Assembly: GCA_012974315.1 (NCBI GenBank)
Contig: JAAXQI010000074.1
Span: 1-9,704, forward strand
Length of the DNA stretch: 9,704 bases
Reading direction: 5' to 3'
Source: Desulfobacterales bacterium
GTDB lineage: Bacteria > Desulfobacterota > Desulfobulbia > Desulfobulbales > BM004
The translations under genes and the position numbers were made by a program. Shown piece by piece: positions 1 through 6,936 of this stretch (position 1 is the stretch's first letter; each line of letters opens with the position of its first letter). The notes below the pieces were generated by a model. That model was not told the origin of the DNA, ran no database searches, and saw only the letters and a list, made by a program, of their open reading frames with translations.

Positions 1-23
1 GGAAGACACGGCCCCCTGGGGAA

Positions 24-95
24 ATGAAGATTTTAGAAATTGAAAATTGAAAATTGGCGGAACTACTGAATTGAAGATTTGAGAAATTGAAAATC
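24..95. repeat. AT-rich short-period repeat downstream of gspE
   Basis: Two related AT-rich blocks lie just past the gspE stop codon. The first contains the 7-nt unit ATTGAAA twice in tandem (39-45, 46-52) plus a partial third copy (53-56). The second (70-95) begins with ATTGAAGATTTGAGAAAT and continues into another TTGAAAAT-like word. The same 18-nt word recurs at the far right end of the window. No hairpin followed by a T-run is visible on the minus strand, so nothing here looks like a terminator for the gsp transcript. The function is unknown; it resembles decayed intergenic simple repeats. Confidence 0.7.
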
Positions 96-99
96 CAAA

Positions 100-1785
100 T
101 TACTGTTCCGTAACTCTAAAGATTTCCTCGATGGTAGTGATTCCCTCGAGCACTTTGCGGGCACCATCCATGCGCAGGGTGCTCATACCGTTTTCCACTC
201 CCACTTTTTTGATGGCATTGGCATCCGAAGTCCGTAAAATGGTAGACTTGATATCGTCATCCATGAGCAGCAGCTCAAAGATACCTTCACGACCCCTGTG
301 GCCTGTCTGGAGACAATCCGGACAGCCTTTGTCCCGGTATATTGTTCTTCCCTCCAGCATCTCAGGCGTTATGCCGATACTCTGCAAAGACTCCTGGTTC
401 GGTTCAACAGGCTCCCTGCAGGTCTTGCAGAGCCTGCGCACCAGACGCTGGGCCAGAATGGCATTCACAGATGAAGTCACCAGGAACGGTTCAATCCCCA
501 TATCAATCAGACGGGTGACCGCACTGGAGGAATCGTTGGTGTGCAGGGTGGAAAAGACAAGATGCCCGGTCAGGGCCGCCTGGATGGAGATCTCGGCTGT
601 TACCAGGTCACGTATCTCACCAACCAGGATGACGTCAGGGTCCTGCCTGACAATGGAACGCAGCCCATTGGCAAAGGTCAGGTCTATCTTGGGGTTGACC
701 TGTACCTGCCCGATACCTTCCATCTGGTACTCTATGGGATCCTCAACCGTAATTATATTTATATCCGTATTATTTATGGTACTCAAAGCCGCATAGAGAG
801 TCGTCGTCTTGCCGCTTCCTGTGGGCCCGGTCACCAGCATAATCCCATGGGCCGCATGGATAAGGGAGTTAAACTGCTTCAGCCTTTCCGGCAACATGCC
901 AAGATCAGTGAGCTTAAGCAGGACAGTTGACTTATCCAGCAGCCTGAGCACAACCCGCTCCCCGAAGGCGGTGGGCAGGGTCGAGACGCGGACATCGACG
1001 TTTTTATCAGCAATACGTATTTCAGTCCTGCCATCCTGGGGCAATCTCTTTTCCGCGATATTAAGCTTGGCCATTACCTTGATGCGCGACACCAGGGCGC
1101 TTTGGATATGGATTGGAGGCGAAAACATATCATAGAGGATGCCGTCAACACGCTTCCTGATAGCCAACCTGCTCTTAAAAGGCTCGATATGGATATCACT
1201 GGCCCCAGCCCTTACTGCCTGGGAAAACATGAGGTTCACCAGCTTTATCACCGGCGCATCACTGGTGTCGTCAAGCAGGTCGCCGGTCTCCTCAATCTCT
1301 GAGATAATACTGTCAGGGTCCTCTTCATGCAGGTCCTGGATCACCTCTTCAGCAGTATCCCGGCTGATGTCATAGGAAAAACTTATTGCATTCAGGATCG
1401 GGGTAAGTGGCCCCACCACTATTTTAACATCATGCCACTCAAGAAGCTGGCGGAGTTCGTCCTGGGCCTGGAACAGAAAAGGATCATATACCACCAGGCT
1501 GTTGCCGTCCGGCGCTGCCAGTGGGATCATGCGAAATTTTTTCAGGAAATGGATCGGTACCCGGTCAGTAAAATCTGTATTGATGTCCGACGGCAGGGAA
1601 GGAACGAATTCCAGGTCAAGCTGTGCGCTTAAACCCCTGGCCAGATCCACTTCCTGGATTGCTTTCTGGTGCAGCAGGACCTCTCCGATCCGACCACCCT
1701 TTTCCTTCTGGATTTCCAGACCCCGGTCCAGGCTCTCCTGGTTGAGTTCCGAAACCTCAAGCAATATTTCTCCGATCAAGCGCAT
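100..1785 (-). CDS. gspE: Type II secretion ATPase GspE
   Basis: Cytoplasmic hexameric ATPase of the T2SS, which powers pseudopilus assembly through the inner-membrane platform. The protein is 561 aa from the chosen ATG. An MshEN-type N-terminal domain (about 1-135, starting MRLIGEILLEV) is the part expected to dock on GspL. The catalytic part has the N2D-like SDIHIEP segment, Walker A GPTGSGKT (about 320-327), an Asp box VEDPIEY (about 347-353), Walker B VILVGEIRD (about 385-393) and a His box ending FSTLHTN (about 405-417). Four cysteines in a CxxC...CxxC arrangement (about 453, 456, 488, 491) form the zinc-binding element typical of GspE. The frame stays open upstream to a TTG at 1818, but that codon lies inside a CAAGGGTT repeat and adds residues unlike the family, so the ATG at 1785 is preferred. 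No Shine-Dalgarno is seen at either start. It is the last gsp gene in the window. PilB or MshE is the main alternative, but its place next to gspC and gspD makes GspE near certain. Confidence 0.96.
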   Translation of the reverse strand: MRLIGEILLEVSELNQESLDRGLEIQKEKGGRIGEVLLHQKAIQEVDLARGLSAQLDLEFVPSLPSDINTDFTDRVPIHFLKKFRMIPLAAPDGNSLVVYDPFLFQAQDELRQLLEWHDVKIVVGPLTPILNAISFSYDISRDTAEEVIQDLHEEDPDSIISEIEETGDLLDDTSDAPVIKLVNLMFSQAVRAGASDIHIEPFKSRLAIRKRVDGILYDMFSPPIHIQSALVSRIKVMAKLNIAEKRLPQDGRTEIRIADKNVDVRVSTLPTAFGERVVLRLLDKSTVLLKLTDLGMLPERLKQFNSLIHAAHGIMLVTGPTGSGKTTTLYAALSTINNTDINIITVEDPIEYQMEGIGQVQVNPKIDLTFANGLRSIVRQDPDVILVGEIRDLVTAEISIQAALTGHLVFSTLHTNDSSSAVTRLIDMGIEPFLVTSSVNAILAQRLVRRLCKTCREPVEPNQESLQSIGITPEMLEGRTIYRDKGCPDCLQTGHRGREGIFELLLMDDDIKSTILRTSDANAIKKVGVENGMSTLRMDGARKVLEGITTIEEIFRVTEQ

Positions 1786-1807
1786 TTTTTTATAGGTTTC
1801 CAGGGGG

Positions 1808-1830
1808 CAAGGGTTCAAGGGTTCAAGGGG
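1808..1830. repeat. CAAGGGTT tandem octamers at the gspE 5' end
   Basis: The plus strand reads CAAGGGTT (1808-1815), CAAGGGTT (1816-1823) and then CAAGGGG (1824-1830). The array overlaps the upstream TTG extension of the gspE frame and stops about 20 nt before the preferred ATG. Related words (GGGGTCAAGGG) occur further along the same gap and in the gspL-gspM gap, so it belongs to a local repeat family. No function can be read from it. Confidence 0.75.
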
Positions 1831-1865
1831 TCTGTCAATCGTCGTCAGGTTCGTATGACGGCAAC

Positions 1866-1963
1866 GGGTCGAGGGGTCAAGGGTATTAAAACAAAAAACT
1901 GGATCCTGACTCCTTCTACCAACTCTCTCCTATAGAATAACACTTAAGCTCACTTACAATTTT
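1866..1963. repeat. Dispersed intergenic repeat, copy A (gspD-gspE gap)
   Basis: This copy shares two exact 14-nt words with a second copy at 6827-6912. They are AGGGGTCAAGGGTA (1872-1885) and ACTTAAGCTCACTT (1942-1955), in the same order and orientation. The outer span is nearly equal: 84 nt here and 86 nt in the other copy. Between them both copies carry a CTGG--CCTGACT core (here 1899-1911, 11 of 13 positions alike). It fills most of the 188-nt gap between gspD and gspE. No inverted termini, target duplication or open frame is visible, so it is called only an intergenic repeat. Confidence 0.7.
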
Positions 1964-1973
1964 GGTCATTTTC

Positions 1974-4199
1974 TCACTGAATCTGTATCGGTTCTTTGTG
2001 CTCCACTTCATGCTGCTCCTCTTCCGTTACCGTAGAAGGAACATGCCTTGATTTCAGGACCTCTCTTGTATTTTCTTTATATTTGAAGGTTTCCCCTTCA
2101 AATCCAGTCTCATGATGATAGTTTGCATGGTCCCGCTTCTCGTCAGTGACCGCCTGCATTTCAGCCGGATTTTTGATGATCCTCGGTGTCAGGAAAATAT
2201 ACAGGTTGACCCTGTCAACCTGCTGGCCTTGGCTTTTAAAAAGCCAGCCAAGAATGGGGATGTCTCCCAGAATGGGGACTTTATTGGAAGTATCCTGCAC
2301 ATCATCGCCTATGATGCCCCCCAGCACCACTGTATTGCCGTTCTGGACAATTACAGTTGTCTGGGCTTTCCTCGTGAAGGTTGTCGGCGTATTTGTTGCA
2401 AGAGCCACCGCCTCATTTTTCAGCTTTATGACCTCCACGTAAATCTGGAGGCGCACAACATTCTCCTGGTTGATCTGCGGGGTGATCTTTAATGTCACAC
2501 CCACATCCTTGTACTCGTAGTTGGTATAATCCACGTTAGCAGTTCCGGCAGCGCTTCCTTGCCGACTGGTAATATAGGGTACATTCTCACCCACCGAGAT
2601 CTCCGCCTCTTCATTATCGGTTGTCAGGATCTGGGGCGTGGAGATGATATGGACATCACTATCCTGCTTGTAGGCGTTGAGAATCGCTCCAAGGGATGGA
2701 AACATCTGGCCGTTGATCTCGATAAATTCGCTTATTACTCCCATGGTCAAGCCTTTGGGTGTGTTCGGGTTTGTAATGCTCGGTATATTGCTGTTATCAC
2801 CTGCCCTGTAGCTCCCGAAAGCCAGGCCCTCATCAGTCCCGAAAAAATTATATTTAAAAGCTCCGACCCATTCAACACCCACCTCAAAGTCCTTTTCTGC
2901 GTTAACCTCCATGATCAGGGCCTCCAGGTAGACCATGCGGCGCGGAATATCAAGCTTCCTTATGACCTCCTCAAGAACCGCATAATCAGCCTTATTGGCA
3001 GTGATGACCAGGGAGTTGGTCGCTTTGTCGGAAACGATCTGAACTTCCTTGGAAATGGTTGGCGCCTTGCCCTTCTCAACCCCCTTGTCTGTCTTTTCAG
3101 GCAGAGAGGTCAGGACCTTTGACAGTTCCTCGGCATTGGCATGCTGGAGATAATACACATTTATATTGCCGGTCCCCCGGGGAATCTCCTTATCCAGAAT
3201 GGCGGCAAGGCTTTTCACCTTTTGCGTATCATAGACTGATGCAATGATGATAAGGGAGTTGGTCCTTTCGTCGGCAATGATCTTCACCTCTCCCAGGGCT
3301 GGGCCTGTTTCAACCGCAGCCGCCTGTGCCGGAGTCCTTCTTCTGGCAGTGGTGGTTCGTGAGGTGGAAGTCCTCCTGGTTGTTGCTCCCTGGAAGATGG
3401 TATCAAGGGTCTTTGCCACTTCAGTGGCAGTAGCATACTCAATGGGGATTACCGTAATCTCGGAGACATTCTCCTCCACATCAATTTCCTTGATGATTTG
3501 CATAAGACGGTTGATGTTGGAAAGCACATCAGTGATAATGAGCAGGTTGGTAGCAGGATAGGCAATGACCACACTGTTCTTGGATACCAGCGGCGTGAAA
3601 AGTTTTTTCAATTCATCCGGATCCGCATATTTAAGGGGGATCAACTGGGTAACGATCTTATCGGTGACCTCCCCGGTATCCTCTTTGAAACCTGTTTCAA
3701 CGCTCTTTGACCTGGCATCTGCAGAGGGGACGATCTTGATGATGGAACCGGCCGGAACAGTGGTAAAGCCCTGAACTTCAAGGACAGATTCAAAAACCTT
3801 ATAGGCCTCCCCTATTGAAATCTTTGTGGGAGATACGATGGTGACATTACCGCGTACGGCCTTATCAATAATGAAATTTGCACCGGTTAACTCGCTGATA
3901 TACTTAATGAAAAGATTTATATCCACATTCTCGAAATCAATGGTGACAAAACGCTCCACTTCTTCTTCGCTTTCATCCGGCTGCTGCAGTTCCTGTATCC
4001 CGGAAGCCTCCTCCTGCTCTTGAACTGCCCCCTCTGGAGGGGTTGGCACAAAAACGGGGTTGCTGCTGAGTTGCGGGTTACCGTCAACTTCGAGCCGCTC
4101 CCCAGGCGATGCACCAAAGGCTGCTGAACTCCCGGCAATAAGCCAAATGCTGACGCAAACGAAACTGAAGAAAAATTTTACATGACTGTTTGTTTTCAT
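1974..4199 (-). CDS. gspD: Type II secretion outer-membrane secretin GspD
   Basis: Forms the multimeric outer-membrane channel through which folded exoproteins leave the periplasm. The protein is 741 aa, within the usual GspD range. It has a Sec signal peptide (about 1-29, cleavage near AFG/AS), then an acidic Pro/Glu-rich segment (about 31-82), N0 (about 83-160), N1 (about 182-243), N2 (about 246-338), N3 (about 343-418) and the secretin core (about 420-676). Hallmarks in the core are the gate-region GENVPYITS and the secretin signature VPILGDIPILGWLF (about 641-654) running on to LTPRII. N2 contains an Arg/Thr-rich low-complexity loop (about 273-290). A charged tail of about 65 residues with a HANYHHE stretch follows the core and could serve as an S-domain or pilotin-contact region, though this is inferred. 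There is no lipobox. A G-run lies 10-14 nt before the ATG. PilQ is unlikely: there are no AMIN domains, and the neighbours are gspC and gspE. Confidence 0.97.
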   Translation of the reverse strand: MKTNSHVKFFFSFVCVSIWLIAGSSAAFGASPGERLEVDGNPQLSSNPVFVPTPPEGAVQEQEEASGIQELQQPDESEEEVERFVTIDFENVDINLFIKYISELTGANFIIDKAVRGNVTIVSPTKISIGEAYKVFESVLEVQGFTTVPAGSIIKIVPSADARSKSVETGFKEDTGEVTDKIVTQLIPLKYADPDELKKLFTPLVSKNSVVIAYPATNLLIITDVLSNINRLMQIIKEIDVEENVSEITVIPIEYATATEVAKTLDTIFQGATTRRTSTSRTTTARRRTPAQAAAVETGPALGEVKIIADERTNSLIIIASVYDTQKVKSLAAILDKEIPRGTGNINVYYLQHANAEELSKVLTSLPEKTDKGVEKGKAPTISKEVQIVSDKATNSLVITANKADYAVLEEVIRKLDIPRRMVYLEALIMEVNAEKDFEVGVEWVGAFKYNFFGTDEGLAFGSYRAGDNSNIPSITNPNTPKGLTMGVISEFIEINGQMFPSLGAILNAYKQDSDVHIISTPQILTTDNEEAEISVGENVPYITSRQGSAAGTANVDYTNYEYKDVGVTLKITPQINQENVVRLQIYVEVIKLKNEAVALATNTPTTFTRKAQTTVIVQNGNTVVLGGIIGDDVQDTSNKVPILGDIPILGWLFKSQGQQVDRVNLYIFLTPRIIKNPAEMQAVTDEKRDHANYHHETGFEGETFKYKENTREVLKSRHVPSTVTEEEQHEVEHKEPIQIQ

Positions 4200-4209
4200 A
4201 TTATGAATG

Positions 4210-4214
4210 CCCCC
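4210..4214 (-). promoter_or_regulatory. Possible ribosome binding site of gspD
   Basis: On the minus strand five consecutive G residues sit 10-14 nt upstream of the gspD ATG. This is only a partial match to the anti-Shine-Dalgarno complement, and the spacing is slightly long. It is still the best candidate among the seven starts in the window, the others having none. The rest of the 111-nt gspC-gspD gap shows only a short palindrome CTTTTAAAAG (4241-4250) and no clear promoter. Confidence 0.3.
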
Positions 4215-4310
4215 GTGAAAACATCTCTCTGCGTTATATGCTTTTAAAAGAGTTGTTTCTCGTCCTTGTTACTCTGGTTTTATTTACATATTAACAACTT
4301 CCCTGGCCTG

Positions 4311-5219
4311 TTATTGAATATCATAGGTAAGCATTCTTTTCTGACCCCGACGGGTTATTTCAATGCTTACTTCCTCACCTGACTTGAGACCGTTATAGAA
4401 CCCAAATGCATCTTCAGGGCTGCTCATCTGCTCGCCGTTGACACTTGATATAATGTCTCCATTCGCCAGCCCCAGTTTCGCAAAAAGGGAGTCTGCCTGG
4501 ATCTGACTGACAATAAGGCCTTCGGACTTGCCCCGCCGGAAATAGGGCCGTACCCGCACCTGGGTCATCAATTCATTAATGTCATTCATGGAGTCTTGCA
4601 ACACATCCTGACCAATTGAAATGATTTCCACTTCAGGCTCTCCACTAATCTCTTCCTGCGGTGGGGTGCGTGCCGGTCTTTGCGCATTACCTGCTGGTCG
4701 TCTTCTCTGGTGCGGTTTTGCTGCAGCCTTTGGTTTATCCTCTTTCTCAGCCATGGTGAGGATCTCATCTTTCTCTCCATGCCGCAGAATAACCTTACCC
4801 CGGAGAATCTGCCTTATCTCCGCCTCCTGGACCGAGTCGCCGACCCTGTAAATATCCTGGCTTTTCTGCCGCTGGTCTAAAATGATCGCCCTGGCACTTC
4901 CCATATCCCCGGCAACTGTTCCAAGAAGGGAAAGCTGCAGGCTTGTTTCCTCAAGGGCTTCAACTGGTCCCACCTCTTCAACCGGGGCCTGCTCAACTTT
5001 CTCTGTCGCTCCAAAAATATTACGGTCGACAATTTTGGTATACCCGGGGGCAGTCAAAGACTTTTCACCCCGCACCTCAACTTCCTTGAGCGCCACTATC
5101 TGCTGGCCGCCCATCTGGTGCAATTCAATACCAATTACCCGATAAAATATATCAACTGCAATATAGCTGATAACTAACAGGGCAAGGAGATTAAACAATA
5201 TATGTATCTGTCTGGGCAT
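4311..5219 (-). CDS. gspC: Type II secretion inner-membrane clamp protein GspC
   Basis: Bitopic inner-membrane protein that connects the inner-membrane platform to the secretin, its HR domain contacting GspD N0. The protein is 302 aa: a short cytoplasmic tail, one membrane helix (about 8-27), then the HR domain (about 60-157) with the typical VDRNIFG start (about 64-70), a central LSLLGTVAG strand and DIYRVGD. A basic Ala/Pro/Arg linker follows (about 162-184; eight Lys/Arg and no acidic residue), then an acidic stretch and a C-terminal PDZ domain (about 224-302) containing GLIVSQI, LGLANGDIISSVNG and a final strand. The PDZ form resembles OutC/EpsC rather than the coiled-coil form of Xcp systems. 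It sits 64 nt after gspN and 111 nt before gspD. The ATG start gives a normal tail and helix, but no Shine-Dalgarno precedes it. Confidence 0.95.
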   Translation of the reverse strand: MPRQIHILFNLLALLVISYIAVDIFYRVIGIELHQMGGQQIVALKEVEVRGEKSLTAPGYTKIVDRNIFGATEKVEQAPVEEVGPVEALEETSLQLSLLGTVAGDMGSARAIILDQRQKSQDIYRVGDSVQEAEIRQILRGKVILRHGEKDEILTMAEKEDKPKAAAKPHQRRRPAGNAQRPARTPPQEEISGEPEVEIISIGQDVLQDSMNDINELMTQVRVRPYFRRGKSEGLIVSQIQADSLFAKLGLANGDIISSVNGEQMSSPEDAFGFYNGLKSGEEVSIEITRRGQKRMLTYDIQ

Positions 5220-5255
5220 TTGTATAATTTCGTATCAGTTTACTTTTACTCACCT

Positions 5256-5274
5256 GGGGGCAGATACTGCCCTC
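5256..5274. other. Short inverted repeat in the gspN-gspC gap
   Basis: The plus strand reads GGGCAG (5258-5263), ATA, CTGCCC (5267-5272), a perfect 6-bp stem with a 3-nt loop. It lies about 10 nt past the gspN stop and about 40 nt before the gspC ATG. No T-run follows it on the minus strand, so it is not a normal intrinsic terminator. An mRNA processing or stability hairpin is possible but unproven. Confidence 0.4.
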
Positions 5275-5283
5275 CCTCTGCTA

Positions 5284-6171
5284 CTAAAGAAGCTTGAATT
5301 TTGGATCACCAAGGGTTCCGGTAACAGTAAAAAAGTACTCCCCCCTCTTGACCCGCGTCTTCATTGCCTTCAATAGTTCACGAATTTCCGGATGATTCTT
5401 GTAAAATTCAGCCTGTGGCTCTAATGTCCCTTTCAGGTTAAGCTGACTCAGGCCTATATCCTTTTGCAACTGTATTGAACCGGTCATGGAGCCATTAACT
5501 TCAGGGCCTTCCAGTTGTGCCTTGATAATTATTCTCTCCCGCCGGCTTAATTCTGCTTCCAGTTTAATACTCTGCAAATCTAAAGAGGATATATTGAAAA
5601 CCGGAGCCTGAAACTGCAACTGGCCATCGCTCAGCCGCAGGTCAGCCTTGCCACTTCCTCCTGCTGTACCGACAGATTCATTGCTATACACAATTTCACC
5701 GCTAAGGCGGCCGATTAACCTGTGTTTAAACTTTTCAGTCAGAAAATCATACTCTGCAAGAACAAAATCCCTGAAGGCTATCTCACTTGCAATGTTCTTT
5801 TCCTCACCTGTAAAATGAAGCGTGCCATTTATATCACCCTTGTAAGCCTCACCGTCCAGATCAAAGCTGTATGCTCCCTTGACTAACTTCAGGATATGCG
5901 GCCTGATATATAAACTGTCCGTTTTAAAAACAGCAGCCCCTGAAGGATTGCCCAGGTAAATTTTGCCTGCTGTGATTTGCAGGCCTGCTGGTATCCATGG
6001 CCCGATCTTTTCTGCCTCAAAAACAAATTCCGGATTTATCCTGCGGATGCCATTATCCAGAAACTCCTCCACAGCCTGTGCGGGAAAGAGGAAATAAAGC
6101 AGCACAACAGTAACCAGGACAACGTATAACGTATATCCCAGCCATTTCTTATTTTTTGTTTCTGAAGCCAT
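5284..6171 (-). CDS. gspN: Type II secretion accessory protein GspN
   Basis: Probable T2SS protein GspN, of the kind found in Geobacter- and Leptospira-like loci. The protein is 295 aa with an N-terminal membrane anchor (about 10-30, WLGYTLYVVLVTVVLLYFLF) and a periplasmic region rich in beta strands with an AsmA-like look. Supporting segments are the LQITAGKIYLGNPSG stretch after the anchor (about 64-78) and the terminal GTLGDPKFKLL, a pattern that recurs at the ends of GspN and AsmA-like proteins. GspN is not required in every T2SS and its exact role is unsettled; a part in envelope assembly or lipid contact is suggested only by the fold. It lies between gspM and gspC. The start gives a normal charged tail and helix, but no Shine-Dalgarno is present. 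The name rests on context and overall pattern rather than on a catalytic motif. Confidence 0.88.
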   Translation of the reverse strand: MASETKNKKWLGYTLYVVLVTVVLLYFLFPAQAVEEFLDNGIRRINPEFVFEAEKIGPWIPAGLQITAGKIYLGNPSGAAVFKTDSLYIRPHILKLVKGAYSFDLDGEAYKGDINGTLHFTGEEKNIASEIAFRDFVLAEYDFLTEKFKHRLIGRLSGEIVYSNESVGTAGGSGKADLRLSDGQLQFQAPVFNISSLDLQSIKLEAELSRRERIIIKAQLEGPEVNGSMTGSIQLQKDIGLSQLNLKGTLEPQAEFYKNHPEIRELLKAMKTRVKRGEYFFTVTGTLGDPKFKLL

Positions 6172-6200
6172 TATATTTTATGTCTGTTTCATAAGGCAAA

Positions 6201-6254
6201 GGGCGCAGGGCTCAAGGTTTAAAACCTTTTACCTTTTACCTTTTACCTTTTACC
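6201..6254. repeat. ACCTTTT heptamer tandem repeat with adjacent palindrome
   Basis: Four perfect tandem copies of the heptamer ACCTTTT run from 6224 to 6251, followed by a partial copy and degenerate ACC-T-run words up to about 6265. Immediately left is an odd-centred palindrome, AAGGTTT (6214-6220), A, AAACCTT (6222-6228), overlapping the first heptamer, and a GGCTCAAGG word related to the repeats elsewhere in the window. The array fills the middle of the 108-nt gspM-gspN gap. On the transcript strand it reads as repeated AAAAGGT. A slippage-prone microsatellite is the simplest reading. Confidence 0.8.
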
Positions 6255-6279
6255 TATCTTTTTACCTGTCTTTTCATAA

Positions 6280-6798
6280 CTATTCAGTGAAGGTCAACAC
6301 CTGCAATATTGCATCCAGGTATTGGGTTTCCTTTTTGTTGGACTGGATGGAAATCCTTTTAATGCTCACCAGCATATCAGGCGATTCAATGAGTTTCAGG
6401 TAACCCACCATCTGTCCTAATGTTATTCTCTCGAGCTTCATTTCAACAAGAGACTCTTTAAAAGGCCCTTTGCCGGTTGAAGCTGAGGGTTTCATAGACT
6501 TTATGTTTTCCTTTACCCCTGCGTCTCCTGCTGCCTTTTCCAGAAAAGAGAACAGGGTGAAACTTTTCGGACGGCCGGAAAGCCTTTGGGCAAGGACTTC
6601 TGAACCCTGCTGCAGCACAAGGTATTCCTGACGTAAGCGCACCATTTCCTGCAGGTTCTTTTGATTGGCAGTTGCCTTATTGTTATATTGCTCCTTTTTC
6701 TCAACAAAAGGCATGATCGCAAGCTGGATCACCAAGGCCAGCACTATGACAATGACAGCCAGAAATATGAGATATTTTTCTCTTTTGGCAAGTTGCAT
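6280..6798 (-). CDS. gspM: Type II secretion inner-membrane protein GspM
   Basis: Bitopic inner-membrane platform protein that pairs with GspL and stabilises it, equivalent to PilO of type IV pili. The protein is 172 aa, a normal GspM length. A short basic tail (MQLAKREKY) is followed by one membrane helix (about 9-30), a coiled-coil-prone segment (about 33-72) and a small periplasmic ferredoxin-like domain (about 80-172) opening with GRPKSFTLFSFLEKAAGDAGV, a pattern typical of GspM. It lies 138 nt after gspL, a gap containing a repeat element that ends a few nt before the start codon. No Shine-Dalgarno is visible. Sequence similarity within the GspM/PilO group is always low, so the call leans on topology, size and position between gspL and gspN. 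Confidence 0.9.
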   Translation of the reverse strand: MQLAKREKYLIFLAVIVIVLALVIQLAIMPFVEKKEQYNNKATANQKNLQEMVRLRQEYLVLQQGSEVLAQRLSGRPKSFTLFSFLEKAAGDAGVKENIKSMKPSASTGKGPFKESLVEMKLERITLGQMVGYLKLIESPDMLVSIKRISIQSNKKETQYLDAILQVLTFTE

Positions 6799-6810
6799 AA
6801 TTATTTATAT

Positions 6811-6920
6811 AGGGTTCGAGGAGTCAAGGGGTCAAGGGTAAAAACAATTGACTGCCTTTTATATCTGGTCCCTGACTTATGGCTCCTGTTAATTTTTAAC
6901 TTAAGCTCACTTGTAATTCT
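6811..6920. repeat. Dispersed intergenic repeat, copy B (gspL-gspM gap)
   Basis: Second copy of the element seen in the gspD-gspE gap. Exact shared words are AGGGGTCAAGGGTA (6827-6840) and ACTTAAGCTCACTT (6899-6912), with a CTGG--CCTGACT core at 6865-6877. A further GGAGTCAAGG-like half unit lies at 6820-6829. It takes up most of the 138-nt gap and lies in the same orientation relative to the genes as copy A. No coding potential or mobile-element termini are visible. Confidence 0.7.
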
Positions 6921-6936
6921 TAGCTTTATCCAACTC

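Noticed and set aside
11..21. CCCC-CT-GGGG inverted word as a terminator after gspE
   Set aside because: The stem is four bp with a two-base centre, and no T-run follows on the minus strand.
131..796. 221-codon plus-strand open frame opposite gspE
   Set aside because: It is antisense to the conserved ATPase core, and its Ser/Arg-rich composition is typical of a reverse-complement shadow.
2559..3122. 187-codon plus-strand open frame opposite gspD
   Set aside because: It lies wholly antisense to the secretin gene, has no recognisable domain and matches the shadow frame of a conserved coding region.
6168..6174. Perfect TATAAT on the minus strand at gspN
   Set aside because: It overlaps the gspN ATG itself, so it cannot drive that gene.
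6806..6835. Possible promoter for gspM (TTGACC, 18 nt, TATATA on the minus strand)
   Set aside because: It would start transcription at or next to the ATG, the TTGACC belongs to the repeat element, and the -10 is not kept in the other copy.
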